DNA from: Chthonomonas sp. UBA2785
GTDB taxonomy: Bacteria > Armatimonadota > Fimbriimonadia > Fimbriimonadales > Fimbriimonadaceae
Direction of reading: 5' to 3'
Length of the DNA stretch: 64,000 bases
Assembly: GCA_002352215.1 (NCBI GenBank)
Contig: DEIB01000026.1
Span: forward strand, 1 to 64,000
Shown here: one piece after another, positions 24,254 to 32,888 of the stretch
Layout: the number at the start of each line of letters is the position of its first letter
Numbering within the stretch: the stretch's first letter is position 1
The notes under the pieces: model-generated
What the model was told of the DNA's origin: nothing
Databases searched by the model: none
Seen by the model: only the letters and a program-made list of their open reading frames with translations
Position numbers and translations under genes: made by a program

Positions 24254-26761
24254 ATGGGCGAGGTGCGGGGAGTTGTGATGGCAGGGGGCGAGGGGTCCCG
24301 GCTCCGGCCCCTGACTTCGCACCGCCCCAAGCCGCTGGTGCCCGTGCTCAACCGGCCCATCATGGGGCACGTCATTGACCTTCTGCGCCAGCACGGGGTC
24401 ACGGACATCACTTGCACCCTGCACTACTTGGCCGAGGAGATTCAGGCCCGATTCGGGGACGGCAGCGAGTGGGGGGTGCGCACCCGCTACTGCCTGGAAC
24501 CCACGCCCCTGGGCACGGCCGGGAGTGTGCGCCAAGCCGCCGACTGGCTGCGCGAAGGCACCTTCATCATCGCCAGCGGGGATGCGCTGACGGATTGCGA
24601 CCTGACGGCGGCGCTGGCCTTTCACCGCGAGAAAGGCAGTCTCGTCACCTTGGTGCTCAAACGCGTGCCGGACCCGCTGGAGTTCGGCATTGTCATCACC
24701 GACGACGAGGGGCGCATCGAGCGATTCCTGGAGAAGCCGGGGTGGAGCGAGGTGTTCTCCGATACGGTCAACACCGGCATCTACATCATGGAAGGTGAGG
24801 TGCTGGACCGCATGGAGCCCGACCGCCCCTACGACTGGAGCAAGGACATCTTCCCGCAGTTGCTGGCCGAAGGCGCGCCGATGTACGGCTACATCATGGA
24901 CGGCTACTGGACCGACGTCGGCACGCTGCAGCAGTACATGGAAGCCCAGCGCGATGCCCTGGCGGGAGCCCTGAAGGTGGTGCATCCCGGCGAAGAGGTC
25001 CGCCCCGGCGTATGGGTGGGCGAGGGCACCGTGATTGACCCGCAGGCGGTGATTGAAGCCCCTGTGGTCATTGGGCGCAACTGCCGCCTGAAGGCCGGCG
25101 TGACCGTGGGGCCCTACACCTGCCTGGGCGACAACGTGCTGACCGAAGAAGGCGCGCGCATCGAGAACTCGGTGGTGTGGGATGCCTGCTACATCGGGCT
25201 GGACGTGGAGGTCACGGGGGCGATCCTGGCTCACCGGGTCACGGCCAAGCGGGGCGCGGTGATTGGCGAAGAAGTGGTGGTGGGCGACCGCTGCCTGATT
25301 GACGTAGGGGCCAACCTGCGGCCGCGCGTGAAGCTGTGGCCGGACAAGGTGGTGGACCGGGGCAGCACCGTCACCATGAGCATCGTGCAGGGCAACCGGT
25401 GGCGGGGGTCTTTGTTCCGTGAGCTTGGTGTGGCCGGGCTGAGCAACATCGAAGCCACCCCGGAGTTCGCCACCCGGCTCGGGCTCGCTTTTGGTAGCAC
25501 GTTGCGCGAGCACGCGCGGATTGCCGTGAGCCGCGACAGTAGCCGCAGCAGCCGCATGCTGAAGCGTTCCCTCACGGGAGCGTTGCTCAGCTCGGGATGC
25601 GACGTGATTGATCTGCACGGCGAGCCGCTGCCCGTCACGCGTCTCTTTACCGCGCAAACCCGCATCGCGGGGGCCGTGAACGTGCGTAAGCTCCCCGGCA
25701 ATCGCCGGATGAGTCTGTTTGAGTTCCTGGAAGCAGACGGGGGCTACGTCGCCCGCACCCAGGAACGAAAGATTGAGGCGGCGTTCTACCGCGAGGAATT
25801 TCGGCGTATTGACCCCGACGAACTTGGGGTGGTGGACAGTGCCAGCGGCGCGCGGGAGCTGTATCGCAGGGAGTTCTTGGAGCGGGTGGCCCCCCGGGGG
25901 CATAACCGCCGTCCCAAGATTGTCGTGGACTTTGGTTATTCCAGCGTCGTCAGCATTTTGCCTAACCTTTTGGCGGAATTGGGCTACGAAGTCATCAGTC
26001 TCAACCTCCAGAACGAGGCGCGGCTGGCCCCCCGCTCTTACGAAGAGATCCAGGATCACCTCCTGCGATTGGGGCAGATTGTGGGGGCGCTGGATAGCGA
26101 CCTCGGCATCCTGCTGACCCACGAAGGCGAACGCATCCATTTGGTGGATGACTACGGTCTGCCCATCACCGGCAACACGCTCTTTGCGGCGATGTGCCTG
26201 CTGGTGTGCCGGGCGGAAGCCAGCCCCAAGATCGCCATGAGCGTGACGGCGCCTGCGCGCTTGGAGTCTCTGCTCACCGCCGAGGGGGCGGAAGTGACCC
26301 GCACCCGGGCCACCGGACGTGACCTCATTGACGCAGCGGCGCGGAGTCCGCTCAGCTTCCTGGGCGACGAAAGTGGCGGGTTCATTTGGCCGTCTTTCCA
26401 CCCGGGCTTTGATGGCATGTTCGCCGCCGCCCAAATTGTCGAGATGATGCTGCAGGCCGATGTCCGGCTGAGCGAACTCATCCGCAGCCTGCCCGAGTTC
26501 CACCTGGTGTACGGCCAGGTGCAGTGTCCGTGGGATAGCAAGGGCACGGTGATGCGCAAGCTGGCCGAATCCAGCCGCGAGGGGCTCAGCGTCGAACTCA
26601 CCGACGGGATCAAGATTTACGACGACGTGGGGTGGGTGCTGGTGCTGCCGGATTCCTTCGAGCCCGTGGTGCATGTCTACGCCGAGAGCCCGAGCATCGA
26701 GGAATCCCAGGCCCGGCTGGATGCCTGCCGGACCCGATTGGAATCCTGGATCGAAGCCTAG
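24254..26761 (+). CDS. Mannose-1-phosphate guanylyltransferase-like / phosphomannomutase-like fusion
   Basis: 835 residues. Residues 1-240 form a nucleotidyltransferase domain (VVMAGGEGSRLRPLTSHRPKPLVP; GTAGSVRQA; ASGDALTDCDL) that makes NDP-sugars. A left-handed beta-helix hexapeptide region follows (about 250-370). Residues ~380-835 are phosphomannomutase-like. In that domain the usual active-site TASHNP serine loop is replaced by GAVNVRKLPGNRRMS and the DGDADR metal loop by a degenerate LLTHEGERIHL, so mutase activity is doubtful. The same fused, degenerate architecture is known in Cyanobacteria and Actinobacteria. Likely role: activated sugar supply for surface polysaccharide. GATAAT (24243-24248) is five bases from the ATG. 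Confidence 0.88.
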   Translation: MGEVRGVVMAGGEGSRLRPLTSHRPKPLVPVLNRPIMGHVIDLLRQHGVTDITCTLHYLAEEIQARFGDGSEWGVRTRYCLEPTPLGTAGSVRQAADWLREGTFIIASGDALTDCDLTAALAFHREKGSLVTLVLKRVPDPLEFGIVITDDEGRIERFLEKPGWSEVFSDTVNTGIYIMEGEVLDRMEPDRPYDWSKDIFPQLLAEGAPMYGYIMDGYWTDVGTLQQYMEAQRDALAGALKVVHPGEEVRPGVWVGEGTVIDPQAVIEAPVVIGRNCRLKAGVTVGPYTCLGDNVLTEEGARIENSVVWDACYIGLDVEVTGAILAHRVTAKRGAVIGEEVVVGDRCLIDVGANLRPRVKLWPDKVVDRGSTVTMSIVQGNRWRGSLFRELGVAGLSNIEATPEFATRLGLAFGSTLREHARIAVSRDSSRSSRMLKRSLTGALLSSGCDVIDLHGEPLPVTRLFTAQTRIAGAVNVRKLPGNRRMSLFEFLEADGGYVARTQERKIEAAFYREEFRRIDPDELGVVDSASGARELYRREFLERVAPRGHNRRPKIVVDFGYSSVVSILPNLLAELGYEVISLNLQNEARLAPRSYEEIQDHLLRLGQIVGALDSDLGILLTHEGERIHLVDDYGLPITGNTLFAAMCLLVCRAEASPKIAMSVTAPARLESLLTAEGAEVTRTRATGRDLIDAAARSPLSFLGDESGGFIWPSFHPGFDGMFAAAQIVEMMLQADVRLSELIRSLPEFHLVYGQVQCPWDSKGTVMRKLAESSREGLSVELTDGIKIYDDVGWVLVLPDSFEPVVHVYAESPSIEESQARLDACRTRLESWIEA

Positions 26762-27735
26762 AAACTCACCGACGCGCCGCTCTGGGCGTGGCTACGGTAA
26801 GCGCCTTCGGTGACCTGCTGCACGTGCAGGCCGCACTCCAGCGGCGCGTAGATCTCCGTTTGGCCGTGCAGGGCGCGGACGAAGTTCACCAGCGGAGTTT
26901 CGGCGGCGGGCCAGGCGTCCAGCACCATGCGGGTGCCATCGCGGTGGAACACCCGCGTGACGTCATCCTCGATGAAAACGCTGGTGTTCTCGAACCAATA
27001 ACTGTGCCGCTCGTGCCACATGCTGGCATCGCCAATCACGTTGATCTGGAGCGTGGCCCCGTTGTCCAGCACTGCCGCCACGTAGCCTTGAATGTCCACG
27101 GGCGTGTCGCGGTTGTCAATGTGGGCACTGATGCGCACGGGGTGCCGCCCGGTCATCCACATGGCCACGTCAATCATGTGGCTGCCGCTGTCGTGCAGCA
27201 TTCCGCCGCCGGATTGGGCCGGGATTTGCCGCCAAGTGTTGGCGGTGCCGGTCTTCCAGGCTTGGCCGAGGTGGCAGGTGGCGGCGCGAAGTTCGCCAAA
27301 GGCGCCGCTTTGAATCTGCGAGCGGAGCCAGCGGAACTGACCGAGCCCGTGCCTTTGGTAGGCGAGGGCCGCCGTGCAGCCCGAGCGGTCGCGAGCGGCG
27401 ATCATGGCTTCGGCTTGCGCCACGGAGATGGCGATGGGCTTTTCCAGCAGCACATGGATGCCCGCATCCAGTGCCGCGATCACTTGGGGGGCATGGCAAT
27501 CGTGCGGAGTGGCGATGAAAACGAAGTCCAACTTCTCCTGCGCGAGCATGTCTTCAAACCGTTCGTAGCACGCCGCTTCCTTCACGAGCGAGGAAACGGC
27601 CTTGATTGCCTCAAAGCGCTCGGGAACGATGTCACACAGAGCCACAATCTCCGCCCCATCCAGCTGGTGGTGCATCCGGGCGTGGTGCCGCATCATGCCG
27701 CCGCAGCCCACCAAAGCGCCTCGCAAATTCGCCAT
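26758..27735 (-). CDS. Gfo/Idh/MocA-family oxidoreductase
   Basis: 325 residues. N-terminal Rossmann domain with ALVGCGGMMRHHARMHH, FVFIATPHDCHAPQV and the family hallmark EKPIAISV; C-terminal substrate domain with GGGMLHDSGSHMIDVAMWM, which supplies the catalytic Asp/His. Such enzymes oxidise or reduce sugars and inositols with NAD(P); the substrate cannot be read from sequence. TAATTT (27742-27747) is six bases upstream of the ATG. Convergent with the guanylyltransferase fusion, the two stops overlapping by four bases. Confidence 0.88.
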   Translation of the reverse strand: MANLRGALVGCGGMMRHHARMHHQLDGAEIVALCDIVPERFEAIKAVSSLVKEAACYERFEDMLAQEKLDFVFIATPHDCHAPQVIAALDAGIHVLLEKPIAISVAQAEAMIAARDRSGCTAALAYQRHGLGQFRWLRSQIQSGAFGELRAATCHLGQAWKTGTANTWRQIPAQSGGGMLHDSGSHMIDVAMWMTGRHPVRISAHIDNRDTPVDIQGYVAAVLDNGATLQINVIGDASMWHERHSYWFENTSVFIEDDVTRVFHRDGTRMVLDAWPAAETPLVNFVRALHGQTEIYAPLECGLHVQQVTEGAYRSHAQSGASVSF

Positions 27736-27814
27736 CTCGACAAATTACCAGAGCGCACGCAACACCGTAACACCGCCGGGATGAGCCGCCCGGAGAAAGC
27801 GGAAAACCAACGGT

Positions 27815-28504
27815 ATGTGGGGTCGTTGGGGCGTCGGTATCTCTCTCACTTTGCTCGGGGCTTTGGCCTCGTCCACGCCGGCACCTCCGACCCTACGTCT
27901 GCTTGAACGCGCGCAAACCGCCCTCGTCGAAGGCCGCTTGGGCGAGAGCGAAGCGAGCCTCGAAGCCCTAGGTGTCGGGGCTCCCGTGCGGGTCTCCATC
28001 GACCTGAGCGGCATGCCCGCTGACCAACGCGCCGGGGCCTGGGTGAGCTACCTCAGTGCCCTGCGCATGTGGGAAGATGCCAGCCATGGCCTGGTGCGCT
28101 GGCACCTCTCCACGCCGGAGAACGCGCAAGTGCGGATTGCCTTTGTGCCGGCCGCTCGGTACGAGCACCGCCATGTGGCGGGCCGCGCCACCTGGAGCCG
28201 TGCTGTCCACCAGCTGGGCGATTCCTACTTCGCCACGCTGCGCGCGGATATCGCCATTGGCCTACAAGACCCCACGGGGGCTCCCCTGAGCCTGCCGGCT
28301 ATCCGGCACGTGATGGCGCACGAGATGGGCCACGTCATCGGGCTCGATGATTCGCCGATGTCGGGCAGCATCATGGGGCGCCTTGATCCCCAGGCCCCCG
28401 CGCATGCCCTCAGCGCCGATGATGAAGCCGAGCTGAACAGCCTGCACACGGTGGTGCGGGATGTGCAAACCGCGCTCTTGGTCGCCCGCCGGACCTCTCA
28501 GTAA
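27815..28504 (+). CDS. Secreted matrixin-like zinc metalloprotease
   Basis: 229 residues with an N-terminal hydrophobic stretch (residues 5-20) that is probably a signal peptide. The zinc site HEMGHVIGLDD (His169, His173, Asp179 region) fits the HExxHxxGxxD consensus of matrixin/metzincin peptidases, and SGSIMGRLDPQ downstream provides the Met-turn. About 150 residues precede the zinc site, starting with a short helical segment. Expected to act outside the cytoplasmic membrane on proteins. It is followed 30 bases later by the phosphoesterase gene, which has its own -10-like box. Confidence 0.85.
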   Translation: MWGRWGVGISLTLLGALASSTPAPPTLRLLERAQTALVEGRLGESEASLEALGVGAPVRVSIDLSGMPADQRAGAWVSYLSALRMWEDASHGLVRWHLSTPENAQVRIAFVPAARYEHRHVAGRATWSRAVHQLGDSYFATLRADIAIGLQDPTGAPLSLPAIRHVMAHEMGHVIGLDDSPMSGSIMGRLDPQAPAHALSADDEAELNSLHTVVRDVQTALLVARRTSQ

Positions 28505-28534
28505 GGCCGGTTGGTGGGGTAGTTTCGAGTTCGC

Positions 28535-29353
28535 GTGCGCGTTCGAGACCTTGCTTCCGCCCTCTCCGTTGCCAGCCTGGGCGTGGGGGTTGGGGCGTAC
28601 CTTTACGGGGGGCTTTTTGAGACGCGCAAGATCGAGCTTGTTCGCCGCACGCTAACCCTGCCGGACTGGGCGCACGATGGGCTGCGCGTGGCCGTGATTG
28701 CCGACCCCCACATCCGCGATGAATGGTCGGTGGAGCACACCCACCGGGCATTGGAGTTGGCCTACGCCACCAAGCCTGACCTCACGGTGCTGCTGGGCGA
28801 TTACGTCTCGTTCTGGCACCCGCAGGCCTTTGCCTACGTGGCGGCGGGCTTTGCCCCGTTGGCCGATTGGAACTCGCCCGTGGTGGCGGTGGCCGGCAAC
28901 CACGATTACTTTGCCGGAGAAGCGGCCTGGCTGCGGCCCTTGTTCGAAGACCTCAGCGTGACCTACCTCATCAACGAGGTGGCCGGGGTGGCAGGCGTGA
29001 CGTGCCTGGGCGTGGATTCGCTGGTGAAGGGCGCACCCGACCCGCACGCTTTGCTCCGCAAGACCGACGGCGGGCGCGGCGCCCTGATGCTGTGGCACGA
29101 GCCGGACGGTGTGGACACGCTCCCGCCCGGTGGCCCCAGCCTCATGCTGAGCGGGCACACCCACGGCGGGCAGTTCTTATCCCCTTGGGGGTGGGCGCCG
29201 GGCCTCCCCACCGGAGGGCGCAAGTACGTGGACGGGTTCTTCCCCGACCTTCCCGTGCCGCTTTACGTCTCGCGCGGGGTGGGCACGACCGGTCCGCCCA
29301 GCCGACTTTTCTGCCGGGCGGAAGTCAGTCTGCTCACCCTGCGTTCGGGCTAG
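28535..29353 (+). CDS. Membrane-anchored metallophosphoesterase
   Basis: 272 residues. One N-terminal membrane span (about 9-28), then a calcineurin-like phosphoesterase domain with all metal-binding blocks: VIADPHI, LLGDYV, AGNHDYF and LSGHTHGGQF. The layout resembles YkuE-type membrane phosphoesterases, which face the outside and act on lipid or nucleotide phosphate esters. GTG start, nine bases after TAGTTT (28520-28525). Its stop overlaps the convergent fucosidase gene by four bases. Substrate not determinable. Confidence 0.88.
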   Translation: MRVRDLASALSVASLGVGVGAYLYGGLFETRKIELVRRTLTLPDWAHDGLRVAVIADPHIRDEWSVEHTHRALELAYATKPDLTVLLGDYVSFWHPQAFAYVAAGFAPLADWNSPVVAVAGNHDYFAGEAAWLRPLFEDLSVTYLINEVAGVAGVTCLGVDSLVKGAPDPHALLRKTDGGRGALMLWHEPDGVDTLPPGGPSLMLSGHTHGGQFLSPWGWAPGLPTGGRKYVDGFFPDLPVPLYVSRGVGTTGPPSRLFCRAEVSLLTLRSG

Positions 29354-30711
29354 CGCGTCATCCGCACAACGCGGACGACGCTGTTCATTCCGTAGGGGTA
29401 GCCCTTCACGTCCAGTACCACCCCGTCGTCGGCGGGCGTGAACTTGGCCTCGCTGCCGTCGTCCATCCAGGTCGCCGACTTGAAGCCCGCCGGGACGCCC
29501 TTGTAGAGCCGGGGACCCGTGCCACGGGCGTTGGTGCCGCTGACCCGCGGGTCCGCCGTGGCGGTGACGTCGAAGACGAACAGGTACGCCTCGTCGCCGA
29601 TGACAAACCCGAAGTCGTCGTCGGTGCCGTGGATGCCAGAGGGACGACCCGCGTAGATCGGGCACTTGTCGCCGCCGTGGTATTCAATCCACTGGCCCAC
29701 CACGTGGAACATGGCGCGCTCGTATTCCGGGATGCCCCCGGTGCGCGTGGGGCCGAGGTTCATGAGCAGGTTGGCGCCGGCGCCCCGGCTGCGGACCAAC
29801 TCTTCGATGACCAGCGCGGGGCTAATCATGTTCAGGTCTCGGTCCGCGTTGCCCCAGTGGAAGTTGCTGGTGTGGCACATCTCGCCCGCCACGTACTTGG
29901 TCATCCCCTCGCGCTTGATGGGCTCGGGTCGACCTCGCTCAAAGGTCACGGCGTCGATTTCGTTGTGCACCAGCTTGCCCTCCTCGCCGATGCCGGTGTT
30001 GTTGATGATCATCGTCTCGGGCTGGTGCTTGCGGATCACACTGTAGAGGGCATCTAGCTCCCAGTCGGCGTCGCGCTTGCTCCAGTTGCCATCCAGCCAC
30101 ACCGCGCCGAGTTCACCGTAGTTGCTGCAGATGATCTCCACCGAATCGCGCAGATACTGCTGGTAGCCCTTCCAATCGTTGTTGAAGCGCGGCTCACTCC
30201 AGTCCAGCGTGGTGTGATAGAGGCAGGGGATGATGCCTTCAGCGCGGCAGCCGTCGGTGAAGTCCTTGATGATGTCGCGGCCCGCCGGGGTCTTGGTCAC
30301 GTCCCATTGGCAAAGCCCGCGCGAATCGTAAAGGCTGAAGCCGTCGTGGTGGCGGCTGGTGAGAGTGATGTACTTGGCGCCCGCTTCTTTGGCCAGCCGA
30401 GCGAGGGCGCGTCCGTCAAAATCCGGCACCGCCCACTCGTCCATCAGCTTCATGTATTCGTCGCGCGGGATGTTGTGCAGGTGCATCGCCCACTCGCCTT
30501 TCTTAAGGAGCGAGTAGAGGCCAAAGTGCACAAAAATGCCAAAGGCCATGGACTCGAATTGCTGAACCCGGGGGAGCGGCGAGGGAATATCTTGAGAACT
30601 CATGGAGACTCCTTGCGCGCTCCACACCCGGGCCGCCCACGGGGTGGCCGCGGCGGCCATGGCCCCTTTCAGGACCTCCCGCCGAGAAAGAAAGTGCGGA
30701 GAGCCAAGCAC
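29350..30711 (-). CDS. Alpha-L-fucosidase (GH29), Tat-exported
   Basis: 453 residues. The N-terminus SRREVLKG followed by an alanine-rich segment is a twin-arginine export signal. The catalytic domain starts with MAFGIFVHFGLYSLL and continues with SRHHDGFSLYDS and GAVWLDGNW, in which the aspartate is the expected GH29 nucleophile. It releases alpha-L-fucose from glycans with retention. GTG start; a CATACT box lies six bases upstream. Divergent from the ECF sigma factor. A second, different GH29 lies at 50032-51468. Confidence 0.9.
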   Translation of the reverse strand: MLGSPHFLSRREVLKGAMAAAATPWAARVWSAQGVSMSSQDIPSPLPRVQQFESMAFGIFVHFGLYSLLKKGEWAMHLHNIPRDEYMKLMDEWAVPDFDGRALARLAKEAGAKYITLTSRHHDGFSLYDSRGLCQWDVTKTPAGRDIIKDFTDGCRAEGIIPCLYHTTLDWSEPRFNNDWKGYQQYLRDSVEIICSNYGELGAVWLDGNWSKRDADWELDALYSVIRKHQPETMIINNTGIGEEGKLVHNEIDAVTFERGRPEPIKREGMTKYVAGEMCHTSNFHWGNADRDLNMISPALVIEELVRSRGAGANLLMNLGPTRTGGIPEYERAMFHVVGQWIEYHGGDKCPIYAGRPSGIHGTDDDFGFVIGDEAYLFVFDVTATADPRVSGTNARGTGPRLYKGVPAGFKSATWMDDGSEAKFTPADDGVVLDVKGYPYGMNSVVRVVRMTR

Positions 30712-30770
30712 CCGCTGAGTATGTCCGAAATCTGAGAAAACCAGAGGTTGGCTACAATGGAAACGCGCCC

Positions 30771-31274
30771 ATGCGAGTCGAGCAACTGATTGACGACCAC
30801 AAGGACAGCGTGTACCGGCAACTTGTCCGCACCTGCGGCAACTACGAAGATGCCGAGGATGCGCTGGTGGAGTCGTTGATGCAGGCTTATCTCAGCGCCG
30901 GGCAGTTGCAGAACCCCGACGCCTTCCGGGGTTGGGTCGGCACCATTGCGCGGCGGGTGTGCCAGCACATCCAAACCCGTGACGACCTGCGCAACACCAT
31001 CCCGATGGCGGAGATGGAAACCACCGCCGACCCCCAACTGGATGTGGACCACGAGGTGGCGATGCGGGAACTGAAGCGCCACGTGAAGGCCGCCATCGCC
31101 GGTTTAGAATCCCCGTATGCCGAAACTTACCAATTGGTGGAAATCGAAGGGATGAACTTGCAGGAGGCGGCGGATAAGGAAGGAATCACCCTCGCCGCTC
31201 TCAAATCTCGACTTCACCGTGCCCGTCAGTCCGTGCGCGAGTACCTCGACGCCCACTTTGTGACCCCCGAATGA
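30771..31274 (+). CDS. ECF-type RNA polymerase sigma factor
   Basis: 167 residues with sigma-70 region 2 (IDDHKDSVYRQLVRTCGNYEDAEDALVES and FRGWVGTIARRV) and region 4 helix-turn-helix (YQLVEIEGMNLQEAADKEGITLAALKSRLHRARQSV). Group: extracytoplasmic function sigma factors that switch on a limited regulon. No anti-sigma factor is adjacent; instead a methyltransferase gene overlaps its stop as ATGA. A TACAAT box (30753-30758) is 12 bases upstream, predicting a leader of about five bases. Confidence 0.9.
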   Translation: MRVEQLIDDHKDSVYRQLVRTCGNYEDAEDALVESLMQAYLSAGQLQNPDAFRGWVGTIARRVCQHIQTRDDLRNTIPMAEMETTADPQLDVDHEVAMRELKRHVKAAIAGLESPYAETYQLVEIEGMNLQEAADKEGITLAALKSRLHRARQSVREYLDAHFVTPE

Positions 31275-31909
31275 GCCTGCCCGATTACTACACCCGCCCC
31301 CGCGAGGACATCCTCCCCTACATCCCGGCGGGCACGAACCGTGTGCTGGACGTGGGCTGCGGCGCGGGTTTCTTTGGTGAAACCATGCTGCGCACCGGCG
31401 CCGCCCAGGAAGTGTGGGGCATCGAATACGTGCCCGAGATGGCCGAGGCCGCCCGCAGCCGCCTGACCCGGGTGGAAACCGGCGACGCTATGCAGATTCT
31501 GCCCACCATGCCGCACGGCCACTTCGATGTGATTTCATTCACCGACGTGCTGGAGCACCTGGCCTGGCCGGATGAGGCGCTCAAGCTCGCCAAACCCCTG
31601 CTGGCCCCGGGCGGGGTGGTGGTGGCCAGCCTGCCCAACGTGCGCTACTTCAATGCCCTGTGGGAGATTGTGTGGCTGGGCGAATTTCGCTACCAAGACG
31701 AAGGCATTTTCGACCGAACGCACCTGCGATTCTTTACGCAGAAGACCATCCCCGAATGGTTCGAGCGCGGCGGGTTCCAGGTGCGCACGCTGGTGGGCAT
31801 CAACCCCAACCCGGGCCGTAAGTTCAATTTGCTCAACCGGTTGCTGCTGCGCAAGTTGGAAGACTGTCGGTGGTTGCAGTTCGCCATCGTCGCCGACCCG
31901 AAGCCGTAA
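31271..31909 (+). CDS. Class I SAM-dependent methyltransferase
   Basis: 212 residues. The SAM-binding motif VLDVGCGAGFFGE is near residue 23, with the acidic post-motif IEYVPEM and FDVISFTDVLEHLAWPDEAL in the positions of motifs II-III. The sequence type (UbiE/Methyltransf_11-23) is common in polysaccharide and small-molecule modification; no substrate can be named. Translationally coupled to the sigma factor gene by an ATGA overlap, which may mean that the methylated product acts with that sigma factor's regulon. Ends before a strong bidirectional hairpin at 31927-31958. Confidence 0.88.
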   Translation: MSLPDYYTRPREDILPYIPAGTNRVLDVGCGAGFFGETMLRTGAAQEVWGIEYVPEMAEAARSRLTRVETGDAMQILPTMPHGHFDVISFTDVLEHLAWPDEALKLAKPLLAPGGVVVASLPNVRYFNALWEIVWLGEFRYQDEGIFDRTHLRFFTQKTIPEWFERGGFQVRTLVGINPNPGRKFNLLNRLLLRKLEDCRWLQFAIVADPKP

Positions 31910-31926
31910 CCACGCCGTAAACCAAA

Positions 31927-31958
31927 GAGCCCGACTTCCCCTAAGGGAAACCGGGCTC
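31927..31958. terminator. Bidirectional stem-loop terminator
   Basis: GAGCCCG (31927-31933) pairs with CGGGCTC (31952-31958); an inner TTCCC/GGGAA stem closes a CTAA loop. It sits between the convergent methyltransferase and folE2 genes and can serve both. Confidence 0.8.
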
Positions 31959-31980
31959 GTGAGTGGCGGGCGAGCGGCGT

Positions 31981-32772
31981 TTAGACCTTGCTTCGTTCCA
32001 AGTACGCGTAGGCGTTGTGCGCGTGGATGGATTCTTCGTTTTCGACTTCAATCGAGTACGAGGTGATCCGGTCGTCAGCGTCGAACTTCAGCGCGACTTC
32101 GCGCACCAGGTCTTCCACAAAGCGGGGATTCTCGTAGGCGTGCTCGGTCACCCACTTTTCGTCCGGGCGCTTGAGCACCGGGTAGAGACCGCACGAACCC
32201 GAAGCTTCGATCATGTCAATCAGCTCTTCCAACCACACGTGGTCGTTGGTTTGCACCCGGGCCGTCACCCAGCCGCGCTGGTTGTGGGCGCCGTAGCTAC
32301 TGATCTCCTTGCTGCACGGGCACAGGGTTGCCACCGGCACCCGCACGTACATCGTGAGTTCAAAGTGGCCGTTGGCAAAGGCGTCAAAGCCGCAGTCGTA
32401 TTCCATCATGCCGGTCTTGCCGGTGACAGGGGCCGCCTTCTCGATGAAGAACGGGAAGCGGACCTCCACGTGGGCTTTCTCGGCGTTCAGCTTCTGGGTA
32501 AGCGCCTTCAGGAGTTGCGGCAGGCTGTGCACGCTGATGGTGCGGCCGTACTCGTTCAGCACTTCCAAAAAGCGGCTCATGTGGGTGCCCTTGAACTCCT
32601 TGGGCAAGTCCACGGTCAGCGTAAAGTCGCCGCTGGTGCGCTGGCGCTCTTCGCTGCGGTCCAGCACCTCGATGGGGAACTTCACGCGGCGCACACCGAC
32701 CTTGTCGATGGCGATATTGCGGGTGTCCTGCGTCTTTTGGATGTCCGGCAGGGCGGCTGATTCGTGACTCAT
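31981..32772 (-). CDS. folE2: GTP cyclohydrolase FolE2 (type IB)
   Basis: Converts GTP to dihydroneopterin triphosphate, first step of folate and related pterin synthesis, with a metal dependence broader than zinc. 263 residues, typical. Signatures: VGVRRVKFPIEVLDR, THMSRFLEVLNE, ATLCPCSKEIS with the catalytic cysteine, GAHNQRG, and ENEESIHAHNAYAYLER. Start ATG 32772 is preferred to a TTG two codons upstream. No folate or zinc-dependent regulatory element is visible upstream; a hairpin (32829-32856) ends the preceding gene. Confidence 0.95.
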   Translation of the reverse strand: MSHESAALPDIQKTQDTRNIAIDKVGVRRVKFPIEVLDRSEERQRTSGDFTLTVDLPKEFKGTHMSRFLEVLNEYGRTISVHSLPQLLKALTQKLNAEKAHVEVRFPFFIEKAAPVTGKTGMMEYDCGFDAFANGHFELTMYVRVPVATLCPCSKEISSYGAHNQRGWVTARVQTNDHVWLEELIDMIEASGSCGLYPVLKRPDEKWVTEHAYENPRFVEDLVREVALKFDADDRITSYSIEVENEESIHAHNAYAYLERSKV

Positions 32773-32828
32773 GTCCAACTCACTCGGGGGAGTGCCAAGC
32801 GGTCTCCCTTGTGCGCATTTCTACGATA

Positions 32829-32856
32829 GGGGCCCTCGGACGTTACCCAGGGCCCC
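32829..32856 (-). terminator. Stem-loop downstream of the M55 peptidase gene
   Basis: Perfect 8-bp stem GGGGCCCT/AGGGCCCC with a 12-base loop, 33 bases beyond the stop of the gene at 32889-33731. No long T-run follows, so it may be a weak or Rho-assisted terminator. Confidence 0.55.
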
Positions 32857-32888
32857 ATCGTTGCGGTCAATCCCGCTGGTTTGGCGGC

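Noticed and set aside
24071..26674. 867-codon open frame antisense to the guanylyltransferase fusion
   Set aside because: Low-complexity His/Arg/Gly-rich translation typical of antisense frames in high-GC DNA; the plus strand encodes clear catalytic motifs throughout.
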